Below, in pieces: positions 1-8,400 of a DNA stretch of 22,734 nucleotides. This stretch comes from Rikenellaceae bacterium (lineage in GTDB: Bacteria > Bacteroidota > Bacteroidia > Bacteroidales > Rikenellaceae), in NCBI GenBank assembly GCA_902362705.1, contig CABIXK010000015.1, forward strand, positions 1 to 22,734. Reading direction: 5' to 3'. The position numbers were made by a program, and so were the translations under genes. The notes beneath the pieces are model-generated. The model ran no database searches. It had not been told where the DNA came from and saw nothing but the letters and a program-made list of their open reading frames with translations. Position 1 is the first letter of the stretch. Each line of letters begins with the position of its first letter.

Positions 1-111
1 GGGGGGCCGCAGCCCCCCCGGGCGAAGGCCCGCAACTCTTCGAGTTTTCGGCCCTTCGCTGGCTGCGTCCGAGAACAAAGAAAATCCCGGCTCTTAGCCG
101 GGCGCTGGCTG
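1..111 (-). repeat. Dispersed GC-rich intergenic repeat, left copy
   Basis: Bases 56-111 are an exact reverse complement of 14481-14536 (56 bp). Bases 17-40 are an exact reverse complement of 14553-14576. The blocks are in the same order in both copies, so about 110 bp is shared around a diverged centre. The copy contains the hairpin CCCGGCT-ctt-AGCCGGG (86-102) followed by another partial copy of the ctggctgcgtccgag motif at 104-118. It sits in non-coding sequence downstream of the GH57 gene's terminator. No ORF or transposase is associated. It looks like a non-coding dispersed repeat family of this genome. Confidence 0.75.
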
Positions 112-154
112 CGTCCGAGAACGAATCCCTTAGCCGAACGCTGGTTAAGGCCTG

Positions 155-265
155 CACTTCTCACTTCCACTTCTCACTTCTCACTTCTCACTTCTCACTT
201 CTCACTTCTCACTTCTCACTTCTCACTTCTCACTTCTCACTTCTCACTTTTTACTTCTCACTCCC
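155..265. repeat. 7-bp tandem repeat, unit CACTTCT
   Basis: There are eleven perfect consecutive CACTTCT units from 168 to 244. Degenerate units flank them: one at 155, a 6-base unit at 162, and units at 245, 252 and 259. The array is pure pyrimidine except for one A per unit. It lies beyond the terminator of the minus-strand amylase gene and is not inside a gene. A unit of seven is out of frame, so this kind of tract is prone to slippage. Any effect on a gene to the left of the window cannot be judged. Confidence 0.9.
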
Positions 266-274
266 TCCCCCGAC

Positions 275-313
275 AAAAAAACGCCGCCCGAAACCGAGAA
301 GGTTCCGGGCGGC
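275..313 (-). terminator. Rho-independent terminator of the alpha-glucan gene cluster
   Basis: On the minus strand a 13-bp stem (arms 301-313 and 283-295, one G-T wobble) closes a 5-base loop (296-300). It is followed by a run of seven T residues (A-tract 275-281 on the plus strand). It begins 31 bases after the GH57 stop codon and is the only strong terminator seen downstream of the four-gene minus-strand cluster. Confidence 0.9.
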
Positions 314-344
314 ATCCGATGCCGGGCGGCGCGGGGTGCGCGGC

Positions 345-1565
345 CTACTTTTTCTTCGACTTGGCGGCTTTGGCGGCCACGGCCTTGTCGAGCTCGATAA
401 TGAAATCCGAGAGGACGTTCATGTAGTTGATGAAGGCGTCGTAGGCCGAGTCGTAGGGGTTGAAGTAGGAGTGTACGTCGCCGTCCGACAGCCACTTGGT
501 AGCCATGTAGTAGAAGTGGTCCGAGGTCTGGAGGAAGCTCCACACGTAGTCGAAGTCGGCGCTCTTCAGGGCTGCGACCTTATCCTTCTGGGCATAGAGC
601 TTCGAGAAGGCCTCGTTCTGGAGCTCGTTGCCGAGCCATGCCGTCACGTCGCGCTCCTCGTCGGCCCACGACATCGTGTGGGGGCAGTGGAGCACCGAGA
701 CGGGCTGGTACTTCTTGGCCGCCTCGCTCACCGTGGCGAACTCCAGTCCGTTCTTCTTGGCCAACAGCGCCTTGGGCAGCGCGCGCATGAACTCGAAGAT
801 GCCCGTGTCGGCGGTCTGGTGCTCGCCGAAGGTCTCGTAGTCCATGAAGAGATTGATGACGTCGCCCGGGGTCTCCTCCGAGGCCAGCCAGGCGGCATAC
901 TTGTCGGCCGTCAGCGGCCACTGGTCCCACCCCTTGTCCGAGAAGCGGAAGGCGATGTCGTCCGAGAGCTTGTAGTTGCGCAGCAGCAGGCGCAGCTTCT
1001 GGTCGATGGCGTTGGCATAGACGTAGTTGGGCGACTTCCAGCCCAGCACGTGCTTGGCGCCCTCGGCCAGCATGGTGCGGAAGCCCATGCCGGCGACCAT
1101 CTCGCCGATCTCGTCGGAGTAGATGAGCTCCGTGTTGCGGAAGGCCGTGGGCTTCACGCCGAACTCCTTCTTGACGGCGGCCATGTGGAGCTTGACCTGC
1201 GCCGTGAAGTCCTCCTTGGAGGCCAGCGCGGCCAGCGAGTGGGAGTAGGTCTCGGCCAGGAACTCCACGCAGCCCGTCTCGGCCAGCGCGCGGAACGACT
1301 CGAGCACCTCGGGCGCATAGGCGCGGAACTGCTCGATGGCGATGCCCGTGATCGAGAACGAGCAGCGGAACTTACCCTTGTTTTCCTTGATGAGCTTCAG
1401 CAGCAGGGCGTTCATCGGCAGGTAGCACTGGCGGGCGACCTTCTGCATGATCGAGCGGTTGAGCAGGTCGTCCAGGTAGTTGTGATCCTTGCCCATGTTG
1501 AAGAAACGGTATTTCTTCAGGCGCCAGGGCTGGTGGACCTGGAAGTATAAGCAAACGGTTTTCAT
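345..1565 (-). CDS. Glycoside hydrolase family 57 alpha-amylase-type enzyme
   Basis: This 406-residue cytoplasmic protein has no signal peptide. The N-terminus has the family 57 opening FQVHQPWR. The sequence [10 protein letters not shown] carries Glu146, which matches the GH57 nucleophile region. [10 protein letters not shown] carries Asp242, which matches the acid/base region. Family 57 contains amylases, 4-alpha-glucanotransferases, amylopullulanases and branching enzymes with a retaining mechanism. The short single-domain form next to a debranching enzyme and glycosyltransferase fits an intracellular alpha-glucan hydrolase or transferase, but the exact specificity cannot be read. The C-terminus ends in a lysine/alanine-rich tail (KAAKSKKK). 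The start is 12 bases downstream of the GT4 stop, so the two genes are very probably cotranscribed. The terminator at 275-313 follows. Confidence 0.9.
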   Translation of the reverse strand: MKTVCLYFQVHQPWRLKKYRFFNMGKDHNYLDDLLNRSIMQKVARQCYLPMNALLLKLIKENKGKFRCSFSITGIAIEQFRAYAPEVLESFRALAETGCVEFLAETYSHSLAALASKEDFTAQVKLHMAAVKKEFGVKPTAFRNTELIYSDEIGEMVAGMGFRTMLAEGAKHVLGWKSPNYVYANAIDQKLRLLLRNYKLSDDIAFRFSDKGWDQWPLTADKYAAWLASEETPGDVINLFMDYETFGEHQTADTGIFEFMRALPKALLAKKNGLEFATVSEAAKKYQPVSVLHCPHTMSWADEERDVTAWLGNELQNEAFSKLYAQKDKVAALKSADFDYVWSFLQTSDHFYYMATKWLSDGDVHSYFNPYDSAYDAFINYMNVLSDFIIELDKAVAAKAAKSKKK

Positions 1566-1577
1566 ATCAGGGTAGTT

Positions 1578-2897
1578 TTATTGATTATCGTTCTTGTTCT
1601 CTGCGATCGCCGCCTCGTATACGGCCTTGATCTTGGCCGCGGCGTCGTTCCACTTGAGGTTGGTCACCTCCTCCAGACCCTTCGACGAGAACATGTTCGC
1701 CAGCGCGGGATAGGTGATGAGGCTGTACATGGCGTCGGCCAGTGCGTCGACGTCCCAGTAGTCGACCTTCACGGCGTAGTCGAGCACCTCGGCCACACCG
1801 CTCTGCTTGGAGATGATCACCGGCACGTTGGAGCGCATCGCCTCCAGGGGCGAGATGCCGAAGGGCTCCGACACGGAGGGCATGACGTAGACGTCCGAGA
1901 GCTGGAACATCTTGTGCACGTCCTCGCCGCGGAGGAATCCCGTGAAGTGGAAGCGGTCGGCGATGCCCAGACGGGCCACGCGGCGGATCACGTGGTTCAT
2001 CATGTCGCCCGAACCGGCCATCACGAAGCGCACGTTAGGCACGCGCTTGAGCACCTTGGCCGCGGCCTCGACGAAGTAGTCGGGGCCCTTCTGGTAGGTG
2101 ATGCGGCCCAGGAAGGTGATGATCTTGTCGTCGACCCCGCGCTCGGGCGCCGCGCCCGAGTTCTCGGCGAAGCGCACGGCGTTGTGCACGGTCACCACGC
2201 GCTCGGCGGGCACGCCGTAGCGGTTGATGACGATGTTGCGCGTGAGGTTCGAGACGGCGATCACGCGGTCGGCGGCGTGCATGCCCGCACGCTCGATGGC
2301 GTAGGTCTGCGTGTTGATGTTCTCGCCCGAGCGGTCGAACTCCGTGGCGTGCATGTGCACCACCAGGGGCTTGCCCGACACGCGCTTGGCGGCGATGCCG
2401 GCGAAGTAGGTGAGCCAGTCGTGGGCGTGGATCACGTCGAACTGCCCCTCGAGCTCCTTGGCCACCTGCGCGGCGACCACGGCGTAGCGGGCGACCTCCT
2501 CCATGAGGTTGGCGCCGTACTTGCCGGAGAAGGTGTAGCGCTGCTTCCACACGTCGCTGGTCGACCATACGCGCTCGCCCGACTTGACGAACTCCTCGTG
2601 GTAGGAGGCATACTCCTCGGGCGAGATGTAGGGCACCATGTTCGAGTCGATGTGGATGAACGACATCTTTTGCAGGATGTCGTCGGCACCGCTACCCGTC
2701 GAACCGTAGAGCGCCTCCACGTCGCTGGCATTGACCACGCGCGTGAAGCGCTGGTCCTCGTCCCCGTAGGCGTGGGGCATGACGAACGTCACGTCGACGT
2801 CGTTGCGCGCCAGGCCGCGGGTCATTCCGTAGCATGCCGTTCCCAGACCGCCAGCGATGTGGGGCGGAAACTCCCAACCGAACATTAGTACTCTCAT
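1578..2897 (-). CDS. GT4/GT5-like glycosyltransferase, probable alpha-glucan synthase-type
   Basis: This 439-residue protein has the GT-B fold of retaining glycosyltransferases. The N-terminal nucleotide-sugar transferase opening is FGWEFPPHIAGGLGTA (residues 6-21), with its glycine-rich loop. DVIHAHDWLT lies in the middle of the N-terminal half. The C-terminal donor domain has the E-x7-E motif SEPFGISPLEAM (Glu344 and Glu352). Members with this start resemble both bacterial glycogen/starch synthases and GT4 enzymes. Its place between a debranching enzyme and a GH57 enzyme suggests it works on alpha-1,4-glucan, but donor and acceptor are not shown by the sequence. No TAnnTTTG box was found in the 364 bases upstream, so it is probably transcribed from the debranching-enzyme gene side. 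Confidence 0.85.
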   Translation of the reverse strand: MRVLMFGWEFPPHIAGGLGTACYGMTRGLARNDVDVTFVMPHAYGDEDQRFTRVVNASDVEALYGSTGSGADDILQKMSFIHIDSNMVPYISPEEYASYHEEFVKSGERVWSTSDVWKQRYTFSGKYGANLMEEVARYAVVAAQVAKELEGQFDVIHAHDWLTYFAGIAAKRVSGKPLVVHMHATEFDRSGENINTQTYAIERAGMHAADRVIAVSNLTRNIVINRYGVPAERVVTVHNAVRFAENSGAAPERGVDDKIITFLGRITYQKGPDYFVEAAAKVLKRVPNVRFVMAGSGDMMNHVIRRVARLGIADRFHFTGFLRGEDVHKMFQLSDVYVMPSVSEPFGISPLEAMRSNVPVIISKQSGVAEVLDYAVKVDYWDVDALADAMYSLITYPALANMFSSKGLEEVTNLKWNDAAAKIKAVYEAAIAENKNDNQ

Positions 2898-3097
2898 AAT
2901 CGAAATCTCTCTGTAAATTCTTGTTTTGTTTCGGCGGCCTCAGCGCTTTACCGGCTCCCGGCGGCGTCGTTTGCACCCGCCGCACCCGTCCGGTGCCCCA
3001 TACCAGCTTACCCGCGCGGCTCCGTTCAAATTCCGGTCCGTTCCCGGCGCCCGGGGCGCCCGTCGCAGACCCGGAATCTACTCCCGGCCCTCCCGAG

Positions 3098-3200
3098 CGC
3101 GGCCCTCGCAGGAGCTCCCCCGAAGGAGGTCTCCCCGAAGTTCGGCCCCTCGCGGGGTCCCCTCCCGAAGGAGGTCTCCCCGAAGCGCGGCCCCGGCGGC
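3098..3200. repeat. Degenerate 43-45-bp tandem repeat with UUCG hairpins in the 364-bp intercistronic gap
   Basis: The gap between the debranching enzyme and the GT4 gene (2898-3261) is very GC-rich and has no credible ORF. It holds two tandem units, 3098-3140 and 3141-3185, and the start of a third. The 22-base segment at 3119-3140 is repeated exactly at 3164-3185. Read on the minus strand, as in the transcript, 3161-3174 folds into CCTCC-TTCG-GGAGG, a 5-bp stem with a C(UUCG)G tetraloop. The rest of the gap shows nothing recognisable. Confidence 0.75.
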
Positions 3201-3261
3201 GCAGCTGTTCATTTCGGTCGACACGTTATCCCTCGTGCGCCCGGCTGTCGTTTAATCGTGT

Positions 3262-5283
3262 TTACTTCGCAGCCTTCCTGACTGCGCTTTTCCGCGCGGC
3301 GGGTCTCTTCTCCGCCGCCGGTTTGGCCGCCCGGGCGCACCGCCGCGCCGGCTTGGCCGGACGGCGCTCGCGGATCATGCGGTCGATCTCGCACACCGAA
3401 GCCACGCTCCACGCCTGCGACACGGCGCCGCGGGGTGCGAAGGGGGGATCGGCGTCGTAGAGCTCGCATATCGAGCCGATGCCGTAGCTCTGGATGTCCT
3501 CCTCGAAGCCGGCGAGGATCTCCTCGGCCTGGGGCAGGTAGCGGTCGCCGTCGATGTCGAAGCATGCCCGCACGTAGAACTGCAGCAGCCAGGGCCACAC
3601 CGAACCGTTCTTGGCGGCCAGGTCGCGCTCGGCGGGCGTACCCTCCTGCGAACCCTTGTAGAGGGGGTTGCGCGGCGAGAGGGTGCGCAGGCCGCGCGGG
3701 GTGAGCAGGTGCTGGCGCACCGTGCGCATCACGTCGACCATCGTCTCCATGTCGATCATCTTGTAGGGCAGGGCGCAGGCGACGATCATGTTGGGACGGA
3801 TGAAGTCGTTGGCCCCCTCCTCGCCCACGTAGTCGGCCAGGTAGCCCGCCGCGAGGCGGAAGAGCTCGTTGAACGAGGCCGCCGTGCGGGCGGGAACGTC
3901 GCGCCAGGCCTTCACGAAGGCCTTGTCGCCGTGCTCCTCGGCCAGCTCCAGCGTATAGCAGAGCGCATTGTACCACAGGGCATTGACCTCCACCTGATAG
4001 CCGTTGCGCGGCGTCACGGCGCGGCCGTCGACCTGCGAGTCCATCCACGTGAGGGGACGCTCCCCGGACGAGGCCCACACCAGGCCGTTGTCGTGCAGCG
4101 CCACGCGCCCGGCAACGCCGCGGCGGTAGCTCTCGAGGATCTCCTTCATGGCCTTGCCGTAGCGCTTCCAGATCTCCTTGCCGCCCAGCTCGCTCTCCAG
4201 ACGCTGCAACGTCCAGAAGAACCACAGCGGCGCATCGGCGGCCTCGGCGGCCGACGCCGAGCCGGCGAACATGCCGTCGCGCATCTCGCCCACCAGCGTG
4301 TCGAGCGCGTCGATGCAGTCCTCCTTGTGGTGCTGCGGCAGGGTGATGCCCGGAAGGGCGACGAAGGTCTGGCGCCCCGAGCCCCCGTGCCAGGGGTATC
4401 CGGCGATCACCTCCGTGCGGCCCGCGCGGCGGATGAGGAACTGGCGCGCCGAGTGCTCCATGCAGCTCATGAAGTCGATCTTGTGGGTGCGGCGGGCGAT
4501 CGACGACTCGAACATCTGCTCGATGGTCTCGGCCGAAGCCATCTCGTCGAGCGACGCCGAGAAGACGATGCTCTCGCCCTTGCGGAGCTCGGTCTCGAAG
4601 TAGCCCGTGGTGAGCAGGTCCTCGTGGCCCTCGTAGCCGCGGGCGAGGTCCTGCTGGTACTCGAAGTTGTAGTACCAGTCGGGCGCCGGCACGAACTCCG
4701 CCCCGGGCTTGCTCGTCTGCAGGTAGAGCCACGGGAAGGAGTCGTAGAGGCGGCACTTCACGCCGTTGATGGCCGGATAGGATCGCCCGTCGGCCTGCAT
4801 GTTGGCGTGTGTCAGCGCATGCTTGTCGCGGAAGGCGAGGTAGGGACGCAGACGCAGGCGCGTCTCGGAGTGGGCGTCGACGAGCGTGTAGCGGATCATC
4901 AGCTGCGTGCGCTTGTGGATCCACAGCAGCTCCTTCTTGAGTATCACGCCGCCCACACGATAGGTGATCGTGGGGGTCGGGGTGTACTCGAAGTTGGTCA
5001 CGTACTTGTGGCCGCGCGGCTCGTAGACGCCCTGGAATCGGTGCAGCGCCAGGTTGAAGGCCTGGTCGTGCTGGATGACCGTCTCGTCGAGCGACGAGAG
5101 CAGCACGTAGGTGCGGCCGCTCTGGTCGATGGGGGCGACCATCAGGCCGTGGTAGCGGCGCGTATTGCAGCAGACGATCGTCGTACCCATGTAGCCGCCG
5201 ATGCGGTCGGTCGAGAGCATTTCGCGCTGCAACGAGTACTCCAGATTGCCCAGTTCGCGTTTGTCGAAAGTAAGTGCTGACAT
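3262..5283 (-). CDS. Glycogen debranching enzyme (amylo-alpha-1,6-glucosidase type)
   Basis: This 673-residue cytoplasmic enzyme hydrolyses alpha-1,6 branch stubs of glycogen in its family. The N-terminal part is the beta-rich GDE N-domain (for example LSTDRIGGYMGTT near residue 23, and NTRRYHGLM). The C-terminal (alpha/alpha)6 barrel has the family signature TWMDSQVDGRAVTPRNGY, with Asp415 a likely catalytic residue, then VEVNALWYNAL, RPNMIVACALPYKM and NGSVWPWLLQFYVRA. The last 36 residues are an unusual Lys/Arg/Ala/Pro-rich tail with no family counterpart that I know. The start MSALTFDK is 118 bases downstream of the synthase/phosphorylase stop. This and the shared direction suggest one functional cluster, possibly with an extra promoter in the AT-rich gap. 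Confidence 0.93.
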   Translation of the reverse strand: MSALTFDKRELGNLEYSLQREMLSTDRIGGYMGTTIVCCNTRRYHGLMVAPIDQSGRTYVLLSSLDETVIQHDQAFNLALHRFQGVYEPRGHKYVTNFEYTPTPTITYRVGGVILKKELLWIHKRTQLMIRYTLVDAHSETRLRLRPYLAFRDKHALTHANMQADGRSYPAINGVKCRLYDSFPWLYLQTSKPGAEFVPAPDWYYNFEYQQDLARGYEGHEDLLTTGYFETELRKGESIVFSASLDEMASAETIEQMFESSIARRTHKIDFMSCMEHSARQFLIRRAGRTEVIAGYPWHGGSGRQTFVALPGITLPQHHKEDCIDALDTLVGEMRDGMFAGSASAAEAADAPLWFFWTLQRLESELGGKEIWKRYGKAMKEILESYRRGVAGRVALHDNGLVWASSGERPLTWMDSQVDGRAVTPRNGYQVEVNALWYNALCYTLELAEEHGDKAFVKAWRDVPARTAASFNELFRLAAGYLADYVGEEGANDFIRPNMIVACALPYKMIDMETMVDVMRTVRQHLLTPRGLRTLSPRNPLYKGSQEGTPAERDLAAKNGSVWPWLLQFYVRACFDIDGDRYLPQAEEILAGFEEDIQSYGIGSICELYDADPPFAPRGAVSQAWSVASVCEIDRMIRERRPAKPARRCARAAKPAAEKRPAARKSAVRKAAK

Positions 5284-5315
5284 ATCTTTTCTGTTAAATA
5301 TGCGGTTTGGTTCTA

Positions 5316-5348
5316 TAAAGATATTAAAAAATCCGCGAACAATTCCAA
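5316..5348 (-). promoter_or_regulatory. Possible weak promoter before the debranching-enzyme gene
   Basis: The 118-base gap before the debranching gene is AT-rich, unlike its surroundings. On the minus strand it holds TATCTTTA (5316-5323), one base off the TAnnTTTG -7 box. A TTTG lies 22 bases further upstream (TTG at 5346-5348), slightly outside the usual 19-21 spacing. The gene may equally be read from the upstream promoter at 9701-9731. Confidence 0.3.
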
Positions 5349-5401
5349 ACTTTTCCGACTTTTTAACATCTTTTTCTCCCTGCGGTGCGTTTTCCGCCCC
5401 C

Positions 5402-8400
5402 TCAGGCCCACTTCACCAGCGCGAAATCCATGCGGTGGGGCAGGTGGGCGTTCTGCGGGAAGACGCGCAGGGCCACGTCGAACGTACCCGTGTCCTCGGG
5501 GGTGTAGTCGAGCGAGTAGGTCGCCAGGCTCCCCTCGACGGCCGTGCAGTGCAGCTGGATGGTCCGCGTGACGTTGACCGCCTCGCCGCCCACGATCTGG
5601 CGGGCGACGACCATCTCCACGCCCAGATCCTCGCAACGCAGGTTGGCCACGTCGAGCTTCACCTCGAAGCGGTACTTCTCGCCCACGTAGACCGCCTCGC
5701 GGTCGAGGTTCACGCGCTGCACGTCGACCACGCGCACCTTGTCCCAGGCGGCCGACACCTTGCGCTTCCACGCGGCGATCTCGCGCGCCAGGCGGTAGCC
5801 GTCGGCGACGATCTCGGCCTTGCGGGCGGCCAGCTTGTTGTAGAAGCGGTCTTCGTAGTCGATCAGCTGGCGGTTCATCGTGAAGTTGGAGGCGATGTCC
5901 GCCACGCACGACTTGACCGAAGCGACCCAGCGGTGGGGGACGCCGTCCTCGCCGCGGTCGTAGTAGAGCGGCGCGATCTCGTCCTCGATGGTGTTGTAGA
6001 TCATCTCGGCGTCGAGCTCGTCCTGGAAGCGCTGCTCGGCGAACGTGCGCTCCATGGGGAGCATCCAGCCGGCGCCCTCCTTGTAGCCCTCGACCCACCA
6101 GCCGTCGAGCACCGAGAACTGCATCACGCCGTTCATCACGCACTTCTCGCCCGAGGTGCCCGAGGCCTCCAGCGGACGGGTCGGCGTGTTGAGCCATACG
6201 TCGACGCCCTGCACCATGCGGCGCGCCAGCTCCATGTCGTAGTTCTGCAGGAAGAGGATCTTGCCCACGAACTGAGGCATGGCCGACACCTCGACGATGC
6301 GCTTGATCAGATCCTGACCCGGCTTGTCGTTGGGGTGCGCCTTGCCGGCGAAGATGAACTGCACGGGGCGCTCCTTGTTGTTGACGATGGCCGCCAGACG
6401 GTCGAGGTTCGTGAAGAGCAGGTAGGCGCGCTTGTAGGTGGCGAAGCGACGCGCGAAGCCGATGGTGAGCACCTCGGGCTTGATGCCGTCGATGATCTGC
6501 AGCATCTGGCGCGGCGAGTCGAGACGCACCTGCGCGGGATCGCTGTAGCGCTTGCGGATGTGGTTGACCAGACGGTGCTTGAGCGCCATGCGGGCCGACC
6601 AGAGCTCCTCGTCGGGGATGTTGTGGACCTTCTGCCACTCGGGGATATTGTAGACGTGGCCGCTGAAGCCCTCGGGGAAGTAGCGCGTGTAGAGCCGGCG
6701 CAGCGAGGTGGCGATCCACGTGGGGAAGTGCACGCCGTTGGTCACGTAGCCGATGTGGAGCTCGTTCTTGAAGTAGCCGGGCCACATGTTGCCCAGGATC
6801 TCCTTCGACACCTCGCCGTGGAGCCACGACACGCCGTTGACCTCCTGCGAGAGGTTGCAGGCCAGCACCGACATCGAGAACTTCTCGTTGGGGTCGTTGG
6901 GGTTGGTCTTGCCCAGGTTGATGTACTGCTCCCAGGTGATGCCCAGCACGTCGGGATAGTGGGCCATGTACTGGCGGATCATCGACTCGGGGAAGGCGTC
7001 GTGACCGGCCGGCACGGGGGTGTGGGTGGTGAAGAGCGACGAGGAGCGGATCACCTCCAGCGCCTCCGAGAAGGTGAGCTTGCCGTGGTTGACCATCTCG
7101 CGGATGCGCTCGATGCCGATGAAGGCGGCGTGGCCCTCGTTGCAGTGGTATACCTGGTTCTTGATGCCCAGCTTGCGCAGGGCGCGGATGCCGCCGATGC
7201 CCAGCAGGATCTCCTGCTTGAGGCGGTTCTCCCAGTCGCCGCCGTAGAGGTGGTGGGTGATGCGGCGGTCCTCCTCGAGGTTGGCCTCGAAGTCGGCGTC
7301 GAGCAGGTAGAGGTCGGTGCGGCCCACCTGGCACTTCCACACGCGCGCCGAGAGGGTGCGGCCCGGGAAGGCGATCGAGACGGTGAGCCAGCTGCCATCC
7401 TCGTCGCGCACGGGCGAGATGGGGAGCTTGAAGAAGTTCTGCGCCTCGTAGGTCGCCTCCTGCGAACCCTGCGCCGAGAGCTTCTGCGTGAAGTAGCCGT
7501 AGCGGTAGAGCAGACCCACGGCCGTCATCGGCACGTTCTTGTCCGAAGCCTCCTTGAGGTAGTCGCCCGCGAGGATGCCCAGGCCGCCCGAGTAGATCTT
7601 CAGCGACGAGTGCAGGCCGTACTCCATCGAGAAGTAGGAGACGGTGGTGGTCTTCGGGTCGGGCTTCTCGTTCATGTAGTCGCAGAAGCGCGCGTAGATG
7701 GCGTCCAGACGCGAGAGGAACTCCTCGTCGGCCTCCAGGGCCTTGATCTGCGCCGTGCTCAGACGGTCGAGGAAGACGATGGGGTTGTGGTCCGAGGCGG
7801 CCCACAGCTCGGGATCGATGCCCTCGATCAGGTCGCGGGCGTCGGAGTTCCAGCACCACCAGAGGTTGTGCGACAGCTCCTCGAGGGCGGCCAGGCGCTT
7901 CGAGAGGGTCTTCTCGACCATCAGGCGGTTCCAGTTGGGCTTCTCGACGAAGAGCTGCTGGCGCACGAAGTTGATCTGCTCGGTACGCGAGCCGCCGTCG
8001 AGCAGCGCGCGGTTGGTGCGGGCCACCAGGCTGTCCACGGCGCCGGCATAGGCTGCCTCGTAGTGGGCGTAGAGGTGCTCCCAGAGCGCCGTCTCGGAGA
8101 TCTCGTAGGCCGAAGCGCGGGCGGCGGCCACCTCGTCCTCGGTCAGGCGCGAGAAGCGCACCAGCGCGTCGGCGATCTTCGCGGCGGCCTCGGCGTCGTT
8201 GTAGTCGTCGCGGCGGATCACCTCGACGCCCGTGTGGACGGGCATCTTGTCGACCCACAGGCCGAAGCCGGCCAGCGTGGTGGTGACGGTGGGCACCGAG
8301 AAGGCCACCGACTCGAGCGGGGTGTAGCCCCACGGCTCGTAGTAGGAGGGGTAGACGGTCACGTCCATGCCCGCGAGCAGGTCGTAGTAGGGCTTGTCGA

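Noticed and set aside
336..1550. Long plus-strand ORF opposite the GH57 gene
   Set aside because: It lies wholly antisense to a gene with clear family motifs. Its product is Val/Leu/Gly/His/Arg-rich with no recognisable domain, as expected from GC-rich codon bias.
2921..3460. Plus-strand ORFs across the intercistronic GC-rich gap
   Set aside because: They are built on the 43-45-bp repeat, overlap the end of the debranching gene antisense, and resemble no protein family.
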